From contig NZ_JAILPX010000026.1 of the NCBI RefSeq assembly GCF_024699275.1, positions 74,643 to 138,642 of the forward strand: a stretch of DNA of 64,000 bases, in the 5' to 3' direction. The notes under the pieces were generated by a model that did no database searches, had not been told where the DNA came from, and worked only from the letters and a program-made list of their open reading frames with translations. Source of the DNA: Selenomonas sp. (GTDB taxonomy: Bacteria; Bacillota_C; Negativicutes; Selenomonadales; Selenomonadaceae). Positions 36,588 through 45,535 of this stretch are shown piece after piece. Position numbers and translations under genes: made by a program. Every line of letters begins with the position of its first letter. Position 1 is the stretch's first letter.

Positions 36588-37706
36588 TTAAATCAATTGC
36601 AGTTCCGCATGAATTGCGCCTGCAGCTTTCATAGCCTGCAGGATGGATATGATATCCCGGGGAGTCGCCCCCACTGCATTGAGTGCCCCCACAATATCGT
36701 TGATATTCGCCGTAGCTGGCAGTACAACTGTACTCGCCTTATCCTCGGTCACCTTTACATCGGTATTCTTCGTCACAATGGTGGTACCATAGCTGAAGGG
36801 ATCTGGCTGATTGGCATTTTCATTCTTCTGCACCTGAATGGACAGCCCGCCCTGGGTAATGGCAATCTCATCTACAGATACATCGCCCCCCATGACAATG
36901 GTGCCTGTACGCTCATTAACCACAATCTTGGCCACGTTATCCGGCATAACTGGTAATTCCTCAATTGAAGAAACAAAACCAACCACGTTGCCCCGATAGT
37001 AGGCAGGAATATTGATGTCGATGCGGCCAGGATTTACCGCCTGGGCCACACCGCCGTATTGCGAGTTGATTGCTTCTGCCATACGGCTGGCCGTGGTAAA
37101 ATCGGGACTGGAAAGGGACAGGGAAAGACGTCCATTATTCCCCAAATCATCTTCCACGGTACGCTCCACAATGGCTCCATTAGGGGTCATACCTACCGTG
37201 GGGAAATTTTTTGTAGCCGTGGAGTTGCCACCACCCCGACCAGCCATAAAGCCGCCGGTAGAAACCGCGCCCTGGGCTACCGCATACACCGTGCCATTGC
37301 CGGCCTTCAAGGGAGTCTGCAGCAGCGTTCCCCCTTGAATACTGTCCGCATCACCAATGGAGGATACGGTAATATCGATGGTATCCCCTTCCCTTACAAA
37401 GGGGGGCAAAGTCGCCGTCACCATAACCGCCGCCACGTTATCGGATTTCAGGGAGGACTGGTTCACAGCCACACCATAAGCCTTCAGCATATTCACGATG
37501 GACTGCACCGTTTCCACGGATTTATTGGAATCACCTGTGCCGTTAAGGCCTACCACCAATCCATATCCCATAAGCTGATTGGATCGGACCCCCTGAACCT
37601 TGGCAATATCCTTGATTCTCGTCACCGCATTATCCGCTGAAGCCAGGCTGGGCACACCGCCCAAAACCAACGCGCCAGCCAATAAGCAAGCCAATATCTT
37701 CTTCAT
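36588..37706 (-). CDS. flgI: Flagellar P-ring protein FlgI
   Basis: A 372-residue periplasmic protein with a signal peptide (MKKILACLLAGALVLGGVPS). It forms the P-ring around the rod in the peptidoglycan layer. Conserved features are RIKDIAKVQGVRSNQLMGYG, GLNGTGD and VVNERTGTIVMGG. The start at 37706 follows TGGAGG. P- and L-rings occur only in diderms, which supports an outer membrane here. Confidence 0.95.
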   Translation of the reverse strand: MKKILACLLAGALVLGGVPSLASADNAVTRIKDIAKVQGVRSNQLMGYGLVVGLNGTGDSNKSVETVQSIVNMLKAYGVAVNQSSLKSDNVAAVMVTATLPPFVREGDTIDITVSSIGDADSIQGGTLLQTPLKAGNGTVYAVAQGAVSTGGFMAGRGGGNSTATKNFPTVGMTPNGAIVERTVEDDLGNNGRLSLSLSSPDFTTASRMAEAINSQYGGVAQAVNPGRIDINIPAYYRGNVVGFVSSIEELPVMPDNVAKIVVNERTGTIVMGGDVSVDEIAITQGGLSIQVQKNENANQPDPFSYGTTIVTKNTDVKVTEDKASTVVLPATANINDIVGALNAVGATPRDIISILQAMKAAGAIHAELQLI

Positions 37707-37724
37707 AAAAACCTCCATATCCCA

Positions 37725-38327
37725 TCAGAACAAGAAGTTGAATATCTGCGTAAGTATCCCCTGCCGCTGCTTTGCATTCAGCGGCCCCTTGCCATCGAAG
37801 CGCACCGTTGCAGCGGCGATTTTCGTCGAAGGAATGGTATTCGCAGCCGTTATGTCCTCAGGACGGCAAATTCCCTTAAAGGTAATCTTGTGTTCATTCT
37901 TATTGTTCCAGATCGACTGGGTTCCCTCCAACACCAGATTGCCGTTGGGCTGTACATCCACCACAGTCACCGTCACATTACCGGTGGTGGTATTCTTGGA
38001 AGCAGCCGCCCCATTAGCCTTGAAGGAATCGGAACCGCTGACGGAAGCCGCCTTGATAAAATCAAAGATGCCAACACCTGCATTCAAGGAATTGCTGCCA
38101 CTTTTATTATTGGAATTGGAGCGCGTATCCGATATGGTAGTGGACTCACTGATCACAATCGTAAGGATATCCCCCACATCCTGTGCCTTACGGTCCGCAA
38201 ACACACTGCGGGTATGTCCGCCATCCAAGGCCCATAGGGATTGGGCACTCGCCACCGGCGCCATGGCCAAAAGCAGGCCCCCTGCGGTCAGGGCTAAAGC
38301 AAATTGCTTTTTATTCATTAACTTCAT
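37725..38327 (-). CDS. flgH: Flagellar L-ring protein FlgH
   Basis: A 200-residue outer-membrane ring protein. Conserved motifs are FADRKAQDVGDILTIVISES, GVGIFDF and the C-terminal GKGPLNAKQRQGILTQIFNF. The N-terminus is a signal peptide ending VASAQ with no lipobox cysteine. Classical FlgH is a lipoprotein, so the anchoring differs. The start is probably 38327 (AGGTAATG region), with 38333 also possible. Confidence 0.92.
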   Translation of the reverse strand: MKLMNKKQFALALTAGGLLLAMAPVASAQSLWALDGGHTRSVFADRKAQDVGDILTIVISESTTISDTRSNSNNKSGSNSLNAGVGIFDFIKAASVSGSDSFKANGAAASKNTTTGNVTVTVVDVQPNGNLVLEGTQSIWNNKNEHKITFKGICRPEDITAANTIPSTKIAAATVRFDGKGPLNAKQRQGILTQIFNFLF

Positions 38328-38347
38328 CGTCATTACCTGCCTTTATC

Positions 38348-39130
38348 TCAATCTATCTCCACCGTAGTGGCATCAACAACCTTTCCCTGCAAAATGCGGG
38401 AGGAATTGGCATTGCGTACTTTTATCCGGCCACCCACGCGGCCCTTCTGCATGGCAATCCCATTGGCACTGACCTGTATACCTTTGAATTTCTTGATCAG
38501 CTTCACCGGCGAACCCGAATGGATTACTACGGGATTCTGCAGCATGTTCTGCTCCAGCGGCTGGCCCATATGCACATAACGGATGGGCACCCTACCTTCA
38601 ATATCTTGAAAACTGGTGAGATATCTTCCCTGGCCTCCGGTTACTTCCCGCTCTTCCACCCGCACAGCACTTTCTGCAATGTTCTTTTCCAAGGGCAAAT
38701 CCATGCCTGCCACCAGCACCTTTTCAAAGACCTGCACCCGGAAATAACAGATTACACGCCGATAAAGCTTTTCATCGATATAGAGACGAATATGCACGGG
38801 CTGCACGCTGCCATAACGAATCTGCCCCGGAAGTGCTGCTTCATAGCGCAATTTTCCCACTGGCAGGCGCAAATCCCTCGGCCCATTGGTCAAGGTCAGC
38901 ACATGGCGCCTGTTTTCCCCGGCTTTGTAGAGCTCCAGCTCCAATTGCTGCCGGGCAATGCCTGCCATTTTCTGTGCGGTGATGACCTGGGGAAACGCCT
39001 CCGCCTGCATGTTGCCACCATAAACGGCTTCTGCCTGCGGCGAAAACATAAAAATCAACAGACAGAAGAAGCCACTCCATAGCATACAGAGTATGCTGCG
39101 AATGGCTAAGCGGCTTCCCTTAATATTCAT
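38348..39130 (-). CDS. flgA: Flagellar basal-body P-ring chaperone FlgA
   Basis: A 260-residue exported protein with a signal anchor (about 12-36). Its C-terminal SAF-type domain (VLVAGMDLPLEKNIAESAVR ... SANGIAMQKGRVGGRIKVRN) fits FlgA, the periplasmic chaperone for P-ring assembly. The start overlaps the flgG stop by one base (TGATG). It lies directly before flgH and flgI, as expected. Confidence 0.9.
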   Translation of the reverse strand: MNIKGSRLAIRSILCMLWSGFFCLLIFMFSPQAEAVYGGNMQAEAFPQVITAQKMAGIARQQLELELYKAGENRRHVLTLTNGPRDLRLPVGKLRYEAALPGQIRYGSVQPVHIRLYIDEKLYRRVICYFRVQVFEKVLVAGMDLPLEKNIAESAVRVEEREVTGGQGRYLTSFQDIEGRVPIRYVHMGQPLEQNMLQNPVVIHSGSPVKLIKKFKGIQVSANGIAMQKGRVGGRIKVRNANSSRILQGKVVDATTVEID

Positions 39131-39921
39131 CAGCGTTTCAAACCATTGGCGATTTCCAGCATGGAATCGGATGTCGTAATGGCTTTGGAATTGGACTCAT
39201 AAGCGCGCTGGGAAACGATCATATTGACCATTTCCTCGACAATCTGTACATTGCTCATCTCCAGCGTTCCCTGAGTCAAAGTACCAGCCCCATCCGTACC
39301 GGGATTGCTTTCAATGGGATCACCAGAAGCCTCCGATACGATAAAGAGATTCTTGCCAATGGCTGTAAGACCTGCCGGATTGACAAACCGAGCCAGCGTA
39401 ATCTGTCCGACATTCTGCTGGGTACCGCCAGCAGGCGTTTCCGAAACGGAACCATCTCCGGCGATGACAATGGAATCCACCGGTGAATTTTCCCCAAAGG
39501 TAATGCCGTCCGCCAACAGATAACCATCAGAGGTTACCAGCCGCCGCTGAGAATCCAGCTTAAAGGCGCCATCCCGGGTATAGCCCGTCGTACCATCCGG
39601 CAGGGTAACGCGGAAATAACCTTCCCCCTGAATCCCCACATCGGTAGGATTTTCTGTTGTCTGCAGCGGCCCCTGGGTAATCACCCGCTGGGTAGCAGCG
39701 ACCCGGGTTCCCAAACCGATCTGCAGTCCCGTGGGGTACTGATTGTCCTGTCCGCTCTGGGCTCCGGCATCCCGCAGGGTCTGATAAATCAAATCCTGGA
39801 ACTCAGCCCGAACCTTCTTGCCGCCATAGGTATTCACATTGGCAATATTATTGGAAATAACATCCATATTAGTCTGCTGCCCCTTCATCCCCGAAGCCGC
39901 CGACCAAAGCGCTCTCATCAT
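39130..39921 (-). CDS. flgG: Flagellar distal rod protein FlgG
   Basis: A 263-residue rod protein. The N-terminal MMRALWSAASGMKGQQTNMD region and C-terminal EEMVNMIVSQRAYESNSKAI are the paired helical segments of rod/hook proteins. The start at 39921 follows GGAGG; the longer reading frame beginning at 40041 is not conserved. It lies 73 bases after flgF. Confidence 0.95.
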   Translation of the reverse strand: MMRALWSAASGMKGQQTNMDVISNNIANVNTYGGKKVRAEFQDLIYQTLRDAGAQSGQDNQYPTGLQIGLGTRVAATQRVITQGPLQTTENPTDVGIQGEGYFRVTLPDGTTGYTRDGAFKLDSQRRLVTSDGYLLADGITFGENSPVDSIVIAGDGSVSETPAGGTQQNVGQITLARFVNPAGLTAIGKNLFIVSEASGDPIESNPGTDGAGTLTQGTLEMSNVQIVEEMVNMIVSQRAYESNSKAITTSDSMLEIANGLKR

Positions 39922-39994
39922 AATGGTTTCCTCCTTACACCACGAAAACGATACTATATATATCGAACAAAACCCGGCAAAGCTTAAATCAAAT

Positions 39995-40795
39995 TTAAGA
40001 CAATCTACCCACGTCGTTGACCGACTTGTCCAGCATAGCATCCTGTGTCGTTACCGCCTTCGAGCCCGCCTCATACATCCGATAATTATTGATTAGTTCC
40101 ACCATTTCCGATACCACATTGGTATTGGAGCGCTCCAACATCCCCTGCTGTATCTCACCTGCCGCCGGAGCCGGCTGCGCCCCTTCCTGAGGATAATAGA
40201 GATTATTTCCCTGTTTCAGCACAGCCCGCCGATTGTTGAACTGGACAAACTGCAGCTGGCCAATCTGTACATTATCCGCATAGACTTCCCCCTGACTTCC
40301 CACCATGATGCTGGTGGTATCAGGTGGAATAGTAATTCCCTGACCATTACGCCCCAAAACCGTCTGACCATTCACCGTCTGGATCTGCCCATTGGCCGAT
40401 TTATAAAAATTGCCATCCCGGGTATAGCGCACACCATTTTCCGTTTGAATCGCAAAATAGCCATTGCCAGAAATGGCCAAATCCAAAGGATTCCCTGTGG
40501 TTTCAAAGGCCCCCTGGCTATGCTCTGTAGCAATCTCATCAATATAAGAACCCAGTCCCAAAGTTCCCACAACAGGATACTGTTCGCCCACATGAAACTG
40601 CTTGAAACTGGTTACGTCATTTTTATTGATCCCATCGTTGATGCGTTTAATCAGCATGGGATGAAATTCCCGGCTGATGGCTTCATCCCGCTTGAATCCT
40701 GTGGTATTGGCATTCGCCAGATTGTTGGCCAGCGTATCCGTACGCTTGGCCTCTGTAATCATACCTGCGCCTGCCGTATATAGACCACGCCACAT
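39995..40795 (-). CDS. flgF: Flagellar proximal rod protein FlgF (FlhO-like)
   Basis: A 266-residue rod protein with MWRGLYTAGAGMITEAKRTD at the N-terminus and SEMVELINNYRMYEAGSKAV at the C-terminus. The gene order mreB/mbl-flgF-flgG corresponds to mbl-flhO-flhP of Bacillus. RBS AAGGGAG. I see no separate flagellar sigma-factor promoter in front of it. Confidence 0.93.
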   Translation of the reverse strand: MWRGLYTAGAGMITEAKRTDTLANNLANANTTGFKRDEAISREFHPMLIKRINDGINKNDVTSFKQFHVGEQYPVVGTLGLGSYIDEIATEHSQGAFETTGNPLDLAISGNGYFAIQTENGVRYTRDGNFYKSANGQIQTVNGQTVLGRNGQGITIPPDTTSIMVGSQGEVYADNVQIGQLQFVQFNNRRAVLKQGNNLYYPQEGAQPAPAAGEIQQGMLERSNTNVVSEMVELINNYRMYEAGSKAVTTQDAMLDKSVNDVGRLS

Positions 40796-40850
40796 AATTG
40801 GTCACTCCCTTAACATCTTCCATACTTTTCCTTGCATGTATATTTCGCGT

Positions 40851-40885
40851 AAAAAGGCGAAACTCCTTTCGAGATTCGCCTTTTC
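40851..40885 (-). terminator. Hairpin between mreB/mbl and flgF
   Basis: AAAAAGGCGAA.CTC and GAG.TTCGCCTTTT (40851-40864, 40871-40885) pair with one mismatch; on the minus strand a T-run follows. It probably reduces read-through from mreB/mbl into the flagellar genes. Confidence 0.75.
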
Positions 40886-40900
40886 GCATAAATTATTTTT

Positions 40901-41923
40901 TCAATGACCGGTCTTGATATTCCGCGCCCTGCCATCAAATTTGCTAAAGCTGTCCAATGCCATACCACAGCCAATGGCCACACAGCTCATGGCATCCTCC
41001 GCCAAAGCTGTCGGTATGTCCGTTTCCCGGCGGATAAGCTCATCCAATCCGTAAAGCATCCCGCCACCACCGGTGAGAACAATGCCGCAGTTCATCACAT
41101 CGGCAGCCAGTTCCGGCGGCGTTTCCTCCAGCACCTTCTTAACACAGCTGACAATTTTCGTCACACTGTCATGGGTTGCCGCTGCTGCCTGCTCCGTGGT
41201 AACCTGCACATTTTTCGGCAATCCCGATAGCATATCCCGGCCCCGTACATCCATGATTTCGTTGCGGGCGCCAGTAAAAGCAGCGCCTACCCGCATCTTG
41301 ATTTCCTCAGCAGTACGCTCGCCAATCATGATGTTGAATTCCTTCTTGACATAAGCAGCAATATCCTCATCAAACTTATCACCAGCCACCCGCAGGGATT
41401 CACTGTTTACAATACCCCCCAGGGAAATCACCGCGATATCCGTGGTGCCGCCGCCGATATCCACCACCATGGAACCACGGGGTTCCACAATATCCAGACC
41501 AGCCCCTAAAGCTGCAGCCAAAGGTTCTTCAATGAGCTGGGTATGACGGGCCCCGGCCTGTTCTGCCGCTTCCTGCACAGCCCGTTGTTCCACCATGGTA
41601 CAACCAGAAGGAATACAAATCATGATGCGGGGCCGGAACACGAAACGGCGCCCCACAACCTTTTCGATAAAGTGCCGCAGCATGCTTTCCGTAATGTCAT
41701 AGTCCGCAATAACCCCTTCCCGCAAAGGGCGAATCGCCACGATATTGCCAGGAGTACGGCCAATCATCTGGCGGGCTTCCTCGCCGATGGCCAGAACCCG
41801 ATTCGTATCCCGGTCCACCGCTACCACTGAAGGTTCCCGCAGCACAATGCCCTTCCCCTTCACATACACCAATACATTTGCAGTACCCAAGTCAATACCA
41901 ATATCCAATGACATACCAAACAT
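40901..41923 (-). CDS. mreB: Rod-shape-determining actin homologue (MreB/Mbl)
   Basis: A 340-residue bacterial actin that organises lateral wall synthesis. Motifs are IGIDLGTANVLVYVKGKGIV (phosphate 1), VDIGGGTTDIAVISLGG (phosphate 2), IEEPLAAALGAGLDI and LTGGGGMLYGLDELI (adenosine). The linkage to flgF-flgG points to the Mbl branch. Promoter 41972-42000: minus-strand TTGTAA, a 17-base spacer, TATATT. Confidence 0.94.
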   Translation of the reverse strand: MFGMSLDIGIDLGTANVLVYVKGKGIVLREPSVVAVDRDTNRVLAIGEEARQMIGRTPGNIVAIRPLREGVIADYDITESMLRHFIEKVVGRRFVFRPRIMICIPSGCTMVEQRAVQEAAEQAGARHTQLIEEPLAAALGAGLDIVEPRGSMVVDIGGGTTDIAVISLGGIVNSESLRVAGDKFDEDIAAYVKKEFNIMIGERTAEEIKMRVGAAFTGARNEIMDVRGRDMLSGLPKNVQVTTEQAAAATHDSVTKIVSCVKKVLEETPPELAADVMNCGIVLTGGGGMLYGLDELIRRETDIPTALAEDAMSCVAIGCGMALDSFSKFDGRARNIKTGH

Positions 41924-41971
41924 TTATAAAAATCTCCTTCCGAAGTCAAACGGACAAAATAGACAATTTAT

Positions 41972-42000
41972 AATATATAATAAAACCATGCCAATTACAA
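41972..42000 (-). promoter_or_regulatory. Promoter of mreB/mbl
   Basis: On the minus strand TTGTAA (41995-42000), a 17-base spacer and TATATT (41972-41977). Confidence 0.6.
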
Positions 42001-42123
42001 CAAGCAAAGGCATAAAATCCGTGAATATTTTGCGCATCGAAGAAATTTACACATTTTCCCCACATTTACAACATTTCCCTAATTTTGCGAAAAATATTGC
42101 TTTTGTTTCTTTATAATTATTTG

Positions 42124-42152
42124 TTGACACTAGGTCCTAATAGTGCTACGAT
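42124..42152 (+). promoter_or_regulatory. Promoter of ldh
   Basis: A perfect TTGACA (42124-42129), a 17-base spacer and TACGAT (42147-42152). Confidence 0.8.
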
Positions 42153-42203
42153 TAACACGACTTAGGGATATATTTCACATTTCAATCAGGGGGTAATAAC
42201 AAA

Positions 42204-43160
42204 ATGAACAACAGAAGAAAAATCGTCGTCATTGGCGCCAGCAACGTTGGCTCCGCAGTAGCGAACAAGATTGCTGACTTCCAGCTGGCTACGGAAGTAG
42301 TCCTCATCGACCTCAACGAAGACAAAGCTTGGGGCGAAGCTAAGGACTCCAGCCATGCAACGAGCTGCATCTACAGCACGAACATCAAATTCCACCTCGG
42401 TGACTATGATGACTGCAAAGATGCAAACATCATCGTTATCACCGCTGGCCCCTCCATCCGCCCGGGCGAAACGCCGGACCGTTTGAAACTGGCTGGCACC
42501 AACGCTAAGATCATGAGCTCTGTAATGGGCGAGATCGTTAAGCGCACCAAGGAAGCCATGATCATCATGATCACCAATCCGCTCGATGTTGCTACTTATG
42601 TTGTTTCCACTCAGTTCGATTATCCGCGCAACCTCATCCTGGGTACTGGTACGATGCTGGAAACCTATCGTTTCCGTCGCATCCTGGCCGACAAGTACCA
42701 GGTGGATCCGAAGAACATCAACGGTTATGTTCTCGGTGAGCACGGCAACGCTGCTTTCGTTGCTTGGTCCACCACGGGCTGCGCTGGTTTCCCCATTGAT
42801 GATTTGGATGAATACTTCCATCGCACGGAAAAACTCAGCCATGCAGAAGTTGAACAGGAACTGGTTCAGGTTGCCTACGATGTCATCAACAAGAAGGGCT
42901 TCACCAACACCGGTATCGCCATGGCTGCTTGCCGCTTCATCAAATCCGTACTCTATGATGAGCACACGATTCTGCCCTGCTCCGCTGTACTCGAAGGCGA
43001 ATATGGCATCAAAGACGTTGCTCTTTCCATTCCTCGTATGGTTTGCGCTGATGGTATCATGCGCTCCTTCGAAGTTCATCTTACGGATGATGAACTGGAA
43101 AAGATGCACAAAGCCGCTCAGAGCGTTCGTTCTGCTCTCGATGGCGCTGGCATCAAATAA
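42204..43160 (+). CDS. ldh: L-lactate dehydrogenase
   Basis: A 318-residue NAD-dependent enzyme reducing pyruvate to L-lactate. Visible are the nucleotide-binding VVIGASNVGSAVANKIADFQ, the catalytic aspartate region NPLDVATYV and the catalytic histidine in LGEHGNAAFVAWS. The mobile loop reads GPSIRPGETPDRLKLAG, whereas typical LDHs have a form like GAPQKPGETRLDLV. The specificity glutamine is replaced (by Ile in my alignment) and two residues are inserted. RBS AGGGGGT and a strong promoter suggest high expression. A related 2-hydroxyacid activity is possible. Confidence 0.87.
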   Translation: MNNRRKIVVIGASNVGSAVANKIADFQLATEVVLIDLNEDKAWGEAKDSSHATSCIYSTNIKFHLGDYDDCKDANIIVITAGPSIRPGETPDRLKLAGTNAKIMSSVMGEIVKRTKEAMIIMITNPLDVATYVVSTQFDYPRNLILGTGTMLETYRFRRILADKYQVDPKNINGYVLGEHGNAAFVAWSTTGCAGFPIDDLDEYFHRTEKLSHAEVEQELVQVAYDVINKKGFTNTGIAMAACRFIKSVLYDEHTILPCSAVLEGEYGIKDVALSIPRMVCADGIMRSFEVHLTDDELEKMHKAAQSVRSALDGAGIK

Positions 43161-43177
43161 TTCCATTTGTTTGCGCA

Positions 43178-43212
43178 AAAAATCCCACTGGACAATGTCC
43201 AGTGGGATTTTT
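43178..43212. terminator. Bidirectional terminator of ldh and sucD
   Basis: Perfect 16-bp stem AAAAATCCCACTGGAC/GTCCAGTGGGATTTTT (43178-43193, 43197-43212) with a 3-base loop. Confidence 0.95.
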
Positions 43213-43223
43213 CTATGCTGTTT

Positions 43224-44129
43224 TCAGCACGTATGGCAAACATCATAGATGCCAGCTTTTTTCAGCGTATCCACCACAGTTGCCCCAATATGCGCCACCG
43301 TGTCTGCCACTTCAATGCCAACACCATTCAATGCTTTAATCTTATCCGCCGCTGTGCCTTTACCGCCGGAAATGATGGCACCGGCATGACCCATGCGTTT
43401 TCCCGGAGGCGCCTGACGCCCGGAAATAAAGGCAGCCACCGGTTTATCCGGCATGTTTTCCTTAATCCACTTTGCTGCATCTTCCTCAGCAGTACCGCCA
43501 ATTTCCCCAATCATCAGCACCGCTTTGGTTTCCGGATCATTCTTGAAGAGTTCCAAAGCATCGATAAAGTCCGTCCCCTTAACCGGGTCACCGCCAATAC
43601 CGATAGCCGTAGTCACGCCGATACCAGCATTCATGAGCTGGAAAGCGGCTTCATAGGTCAAGGTTCCGGAGCGGGATACCAGCCCTACATGGCCTTTTTT
43701 CTGGATATTGCCCGGAATGATGCCCAGCTTTGCTTCATCTGTAGTCAGGATGCCCGGGCAGTTCGGCCCAATCAGACGAGTCTTCTTGCCTTCCAGATAA
43801 CGGCGCACCTTTACCATATCCTGAACTGGAATATGTTCCGTAATGCAGACCACCAAATCCAGACCAGCATCCACACCTTCCATGATGGAGTCAGCGGCGA
43901 ACCTTGCGGGTACATAGACCACGGAGGCCGTAGCCCCTGTTGCGTCCACTGCGTCCTTAACGGTGTTGAATACCGGTACACCTTCTACAGTCTGACCGGC
44001 TTTCCCCGGCGTAACGCCGGCTACGATTTTCGTGCCATAGGCCAGCATCTGTTTGGTATGGAAGGTGGCCTGCTTGCCTGTAATGCCCTGTACGATTACC
44101 TTTGTATCCTTATTGACTAAAACACCCAT
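43224..44129 (-). CDS. sucD: Succinyl-CoA ligase alpha subunit
   Basis: A 301-residue CoA-binding subunit. It shows [20 protein letters not shown], the CoA-binding loop VTPGKAGQT and the phosphohistidine loop [17 protein letters not shown]. With SucC it interconverts succinyl-CoA and succinate with nucleotide phosphorylation. In this type of anaerobe it fits the succinate/propionate branch. It follows sucC at a 15-base gap. Confidence 0.96.
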   Translation of the reverse strand: MGVLVNKDTKVIVQGITGKQATFHTKQMLAYGTKIVAGVTPGKAGQTVEGVPVFNTVKDAVDATGATASVVYVPARFAADSIMEGVDAGLDLVVCITEHIPVQDMVKVRRYLEGKKTRLIGPNCPGILTTDEAKLGIIPGNIQKKGHVGLVSRSGTLTYEAAFQLMNAGIGVTTAIGIGGDPVKGTDFIDALELFKNDPETKAVLMIGEIGGTAEEDAAKWIKENMPDKPVAAFISGRQAPPGKRMGHAGAIISGGKGTAADKIKALNGVGIEVADTVAHIGATVVDTLKKAGIYDVCHTC

Positions 44130-44144
44130 ATTTGACGGCCTCCC

Positions 44145-45332
44145 TTACTCTGCTGCTTTGACTCGTTTTACGATTTCTTCTGCGCCGCCCTCCATGGTCG
44201 GTGCCATGATAACATTGGCAATGGGGGAATCCTGCAAAATCTTGCGGCCCTGTTCCACATTCGTCCCTTCCAGTCTTACCACCACCGGCACCGGCAGGGA
44301 TTTGCCATCATCCGAGATGATTTTAGCGGCTTCTACGATACCCGCCGCCACAGCATCACAGCGATTGATGCCGCCAAAGATGTTGACAAAAATCCCTTTA
44401 GCCTGACCGCCATCCAGCATGATCTGGAAAGCTTCAGCAATCTTTTCCGGTGAGGAATCGCCGCCTACATCCAGGAAGTTAGCCGGTTCACCGCCATAGT
44501 GCTTGATGATATCCACCGTAGCCATGGCCAGGCCAGCACCGTTGACCATGCAGGCCACATCGCCCCCCAGATTTACATAGTTGAGACCAGCCTCTGCCGC
44601 CCGGCGTTCCTTGGGATCTTCCTCGCTTTCATCCCGAAGTTCTTCAATATCCGGATGACGGAACAATGCACTGTCATCGAAGTTCAGCTTAGCATCCAAG
44701 GCAATGACATCATCTTCCTGGGTTACCACCAGTGGATTGATTTCCGCCAGGGAACAATCCTTACCGATAAAGGCATTATAGAGACAGGTCATCAGTTTCG
44801 TGGCCTTGCGGACAGCCGGCTGGGGAATATGGATATTATAGGCCATGCGGGTTGCCTGGAAAGGTGCCAGCCCAACCACCGGGTCAATGTATTCCTTGAA
44901 AATCTTCTCCGGCATTTCAGCGGCAACCTTTTCGATTTCCATGCCGCCTTCTTCGGAGCCCATCATCACCACCCGAGCAGTCTGCCGGTCAATGACAAAG
45001 GAAAGATAGTATTCTTTCTTGATATTAGAACCTGCTTCAATGAGCAGACGCCCCACCTTCTTGCCCTCAGGCCCAGTCTGATGGGTTACAAGGGTCTTGC
45101 CCAACAGTTCCGTAGCAAAGGTCTTGACTTCATCAAGGCTTTTTGCCAGCTTGACACCACCGGCCTTGCCGCGGCCGCCAGCGTGAATCTGGGCTTTAAC
45201 CACTACCACAGGGGTGCCGATTTTCTTGGCATTTTCCACAGCTTCTTCCACCGTGAATGCTGGCAGTCCCTCGGGAACTGCTACCCCATAGGATTTCAAT
45301 ACGGCCTTGCTCTGGTACTCATGAATATTCAT
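44145..45332 (-). CDS. sucC: Succinyl-CoA ligase beta subunit
   Basis: A 395-residue ATP-grasp subunit opening with [40 protein letters not shown] and the C-terminal [13 protein letters not shown] are conserved. I start at 45332 because GGGAGG lies 8 bases upstream. It is first in the sucCD operon, behind a promoter and a striking inverted repeat in the leader. Confidence 0.96.
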   Translation of the reverse strand: MNIHEYQSKAVLKSYGVAVPEGLPAFTVEEAVENAKKIGTPVVVVKAQIHAGGRGKAGGVKLAKSLDEVKTFATELLGKTLVTHQTGPEGKKVGRLLIEAGSNIKKEYYLSFVIDRQTARVVMMGSEEGGMEIEKVAAEMPEKIFKEYIDPVVGLAPFQATRMAYNIHIPQPAVRKATKLMTCLYNAFIGKDCSLAEINPLVVTQEDDVIALDAKLNFDDSALFRHPDIEELRDESEEDPKERRAAEAGLNYVNLGGDVACMVNGAGLAMATVDIIKHYGGEPANFLDVGGDSSPEKIAEAFQIMLDGGQAKGIFVNIFGGINRCDAVAAGIVEAAKIISDDGKSLPVPVVVRLEGTNVEQGRKILQDSPIANVIMAPTMEGGAEEIVKRVKAAE

Positions 45333-45365
45333 CAAACATGCCTCCCTGAAATTGGTATGACCTTT

Positions 45366-45428
45366 CAGGGATAATATCCTTATCCCTGTCACCGCTTATA
45401 TTGTATGCTTTTTTCTCGTTTTTGTCTA
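45366..45428 (-). promoter_or_regulatory. sucCD promoter with leader inverted repeat
   Basis: On the minus strand TAGACA (45423-45428), a 17-base spacer and TACAAT (45400-45405). The inverted repeat CAGGGATAA-TATCC-TTATCCCTG (45366-45388, read on the plus strand) begins a few bases after the predicted start of transcription. Its position suits a repressor operator or a 5' mRNA hairpin. Confidence 0.6.
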
Positions 45429-45535
45429 CTATTTATTATTCATCGCGTTATTCGTAAAAATTATCACGATTTATGCCCATTTATGTGAATTTATTCCCAA
45501 GTATAGGGTATAAATTCATATGATGTATCTACGCC

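Noticed and set aside
42186..43178. 330-codon minus-strand ORF opposite ldh
   Set aside because: It fully overlaps ldh, which has motifs, promoter and terminator; the antisense translation shows no domain.
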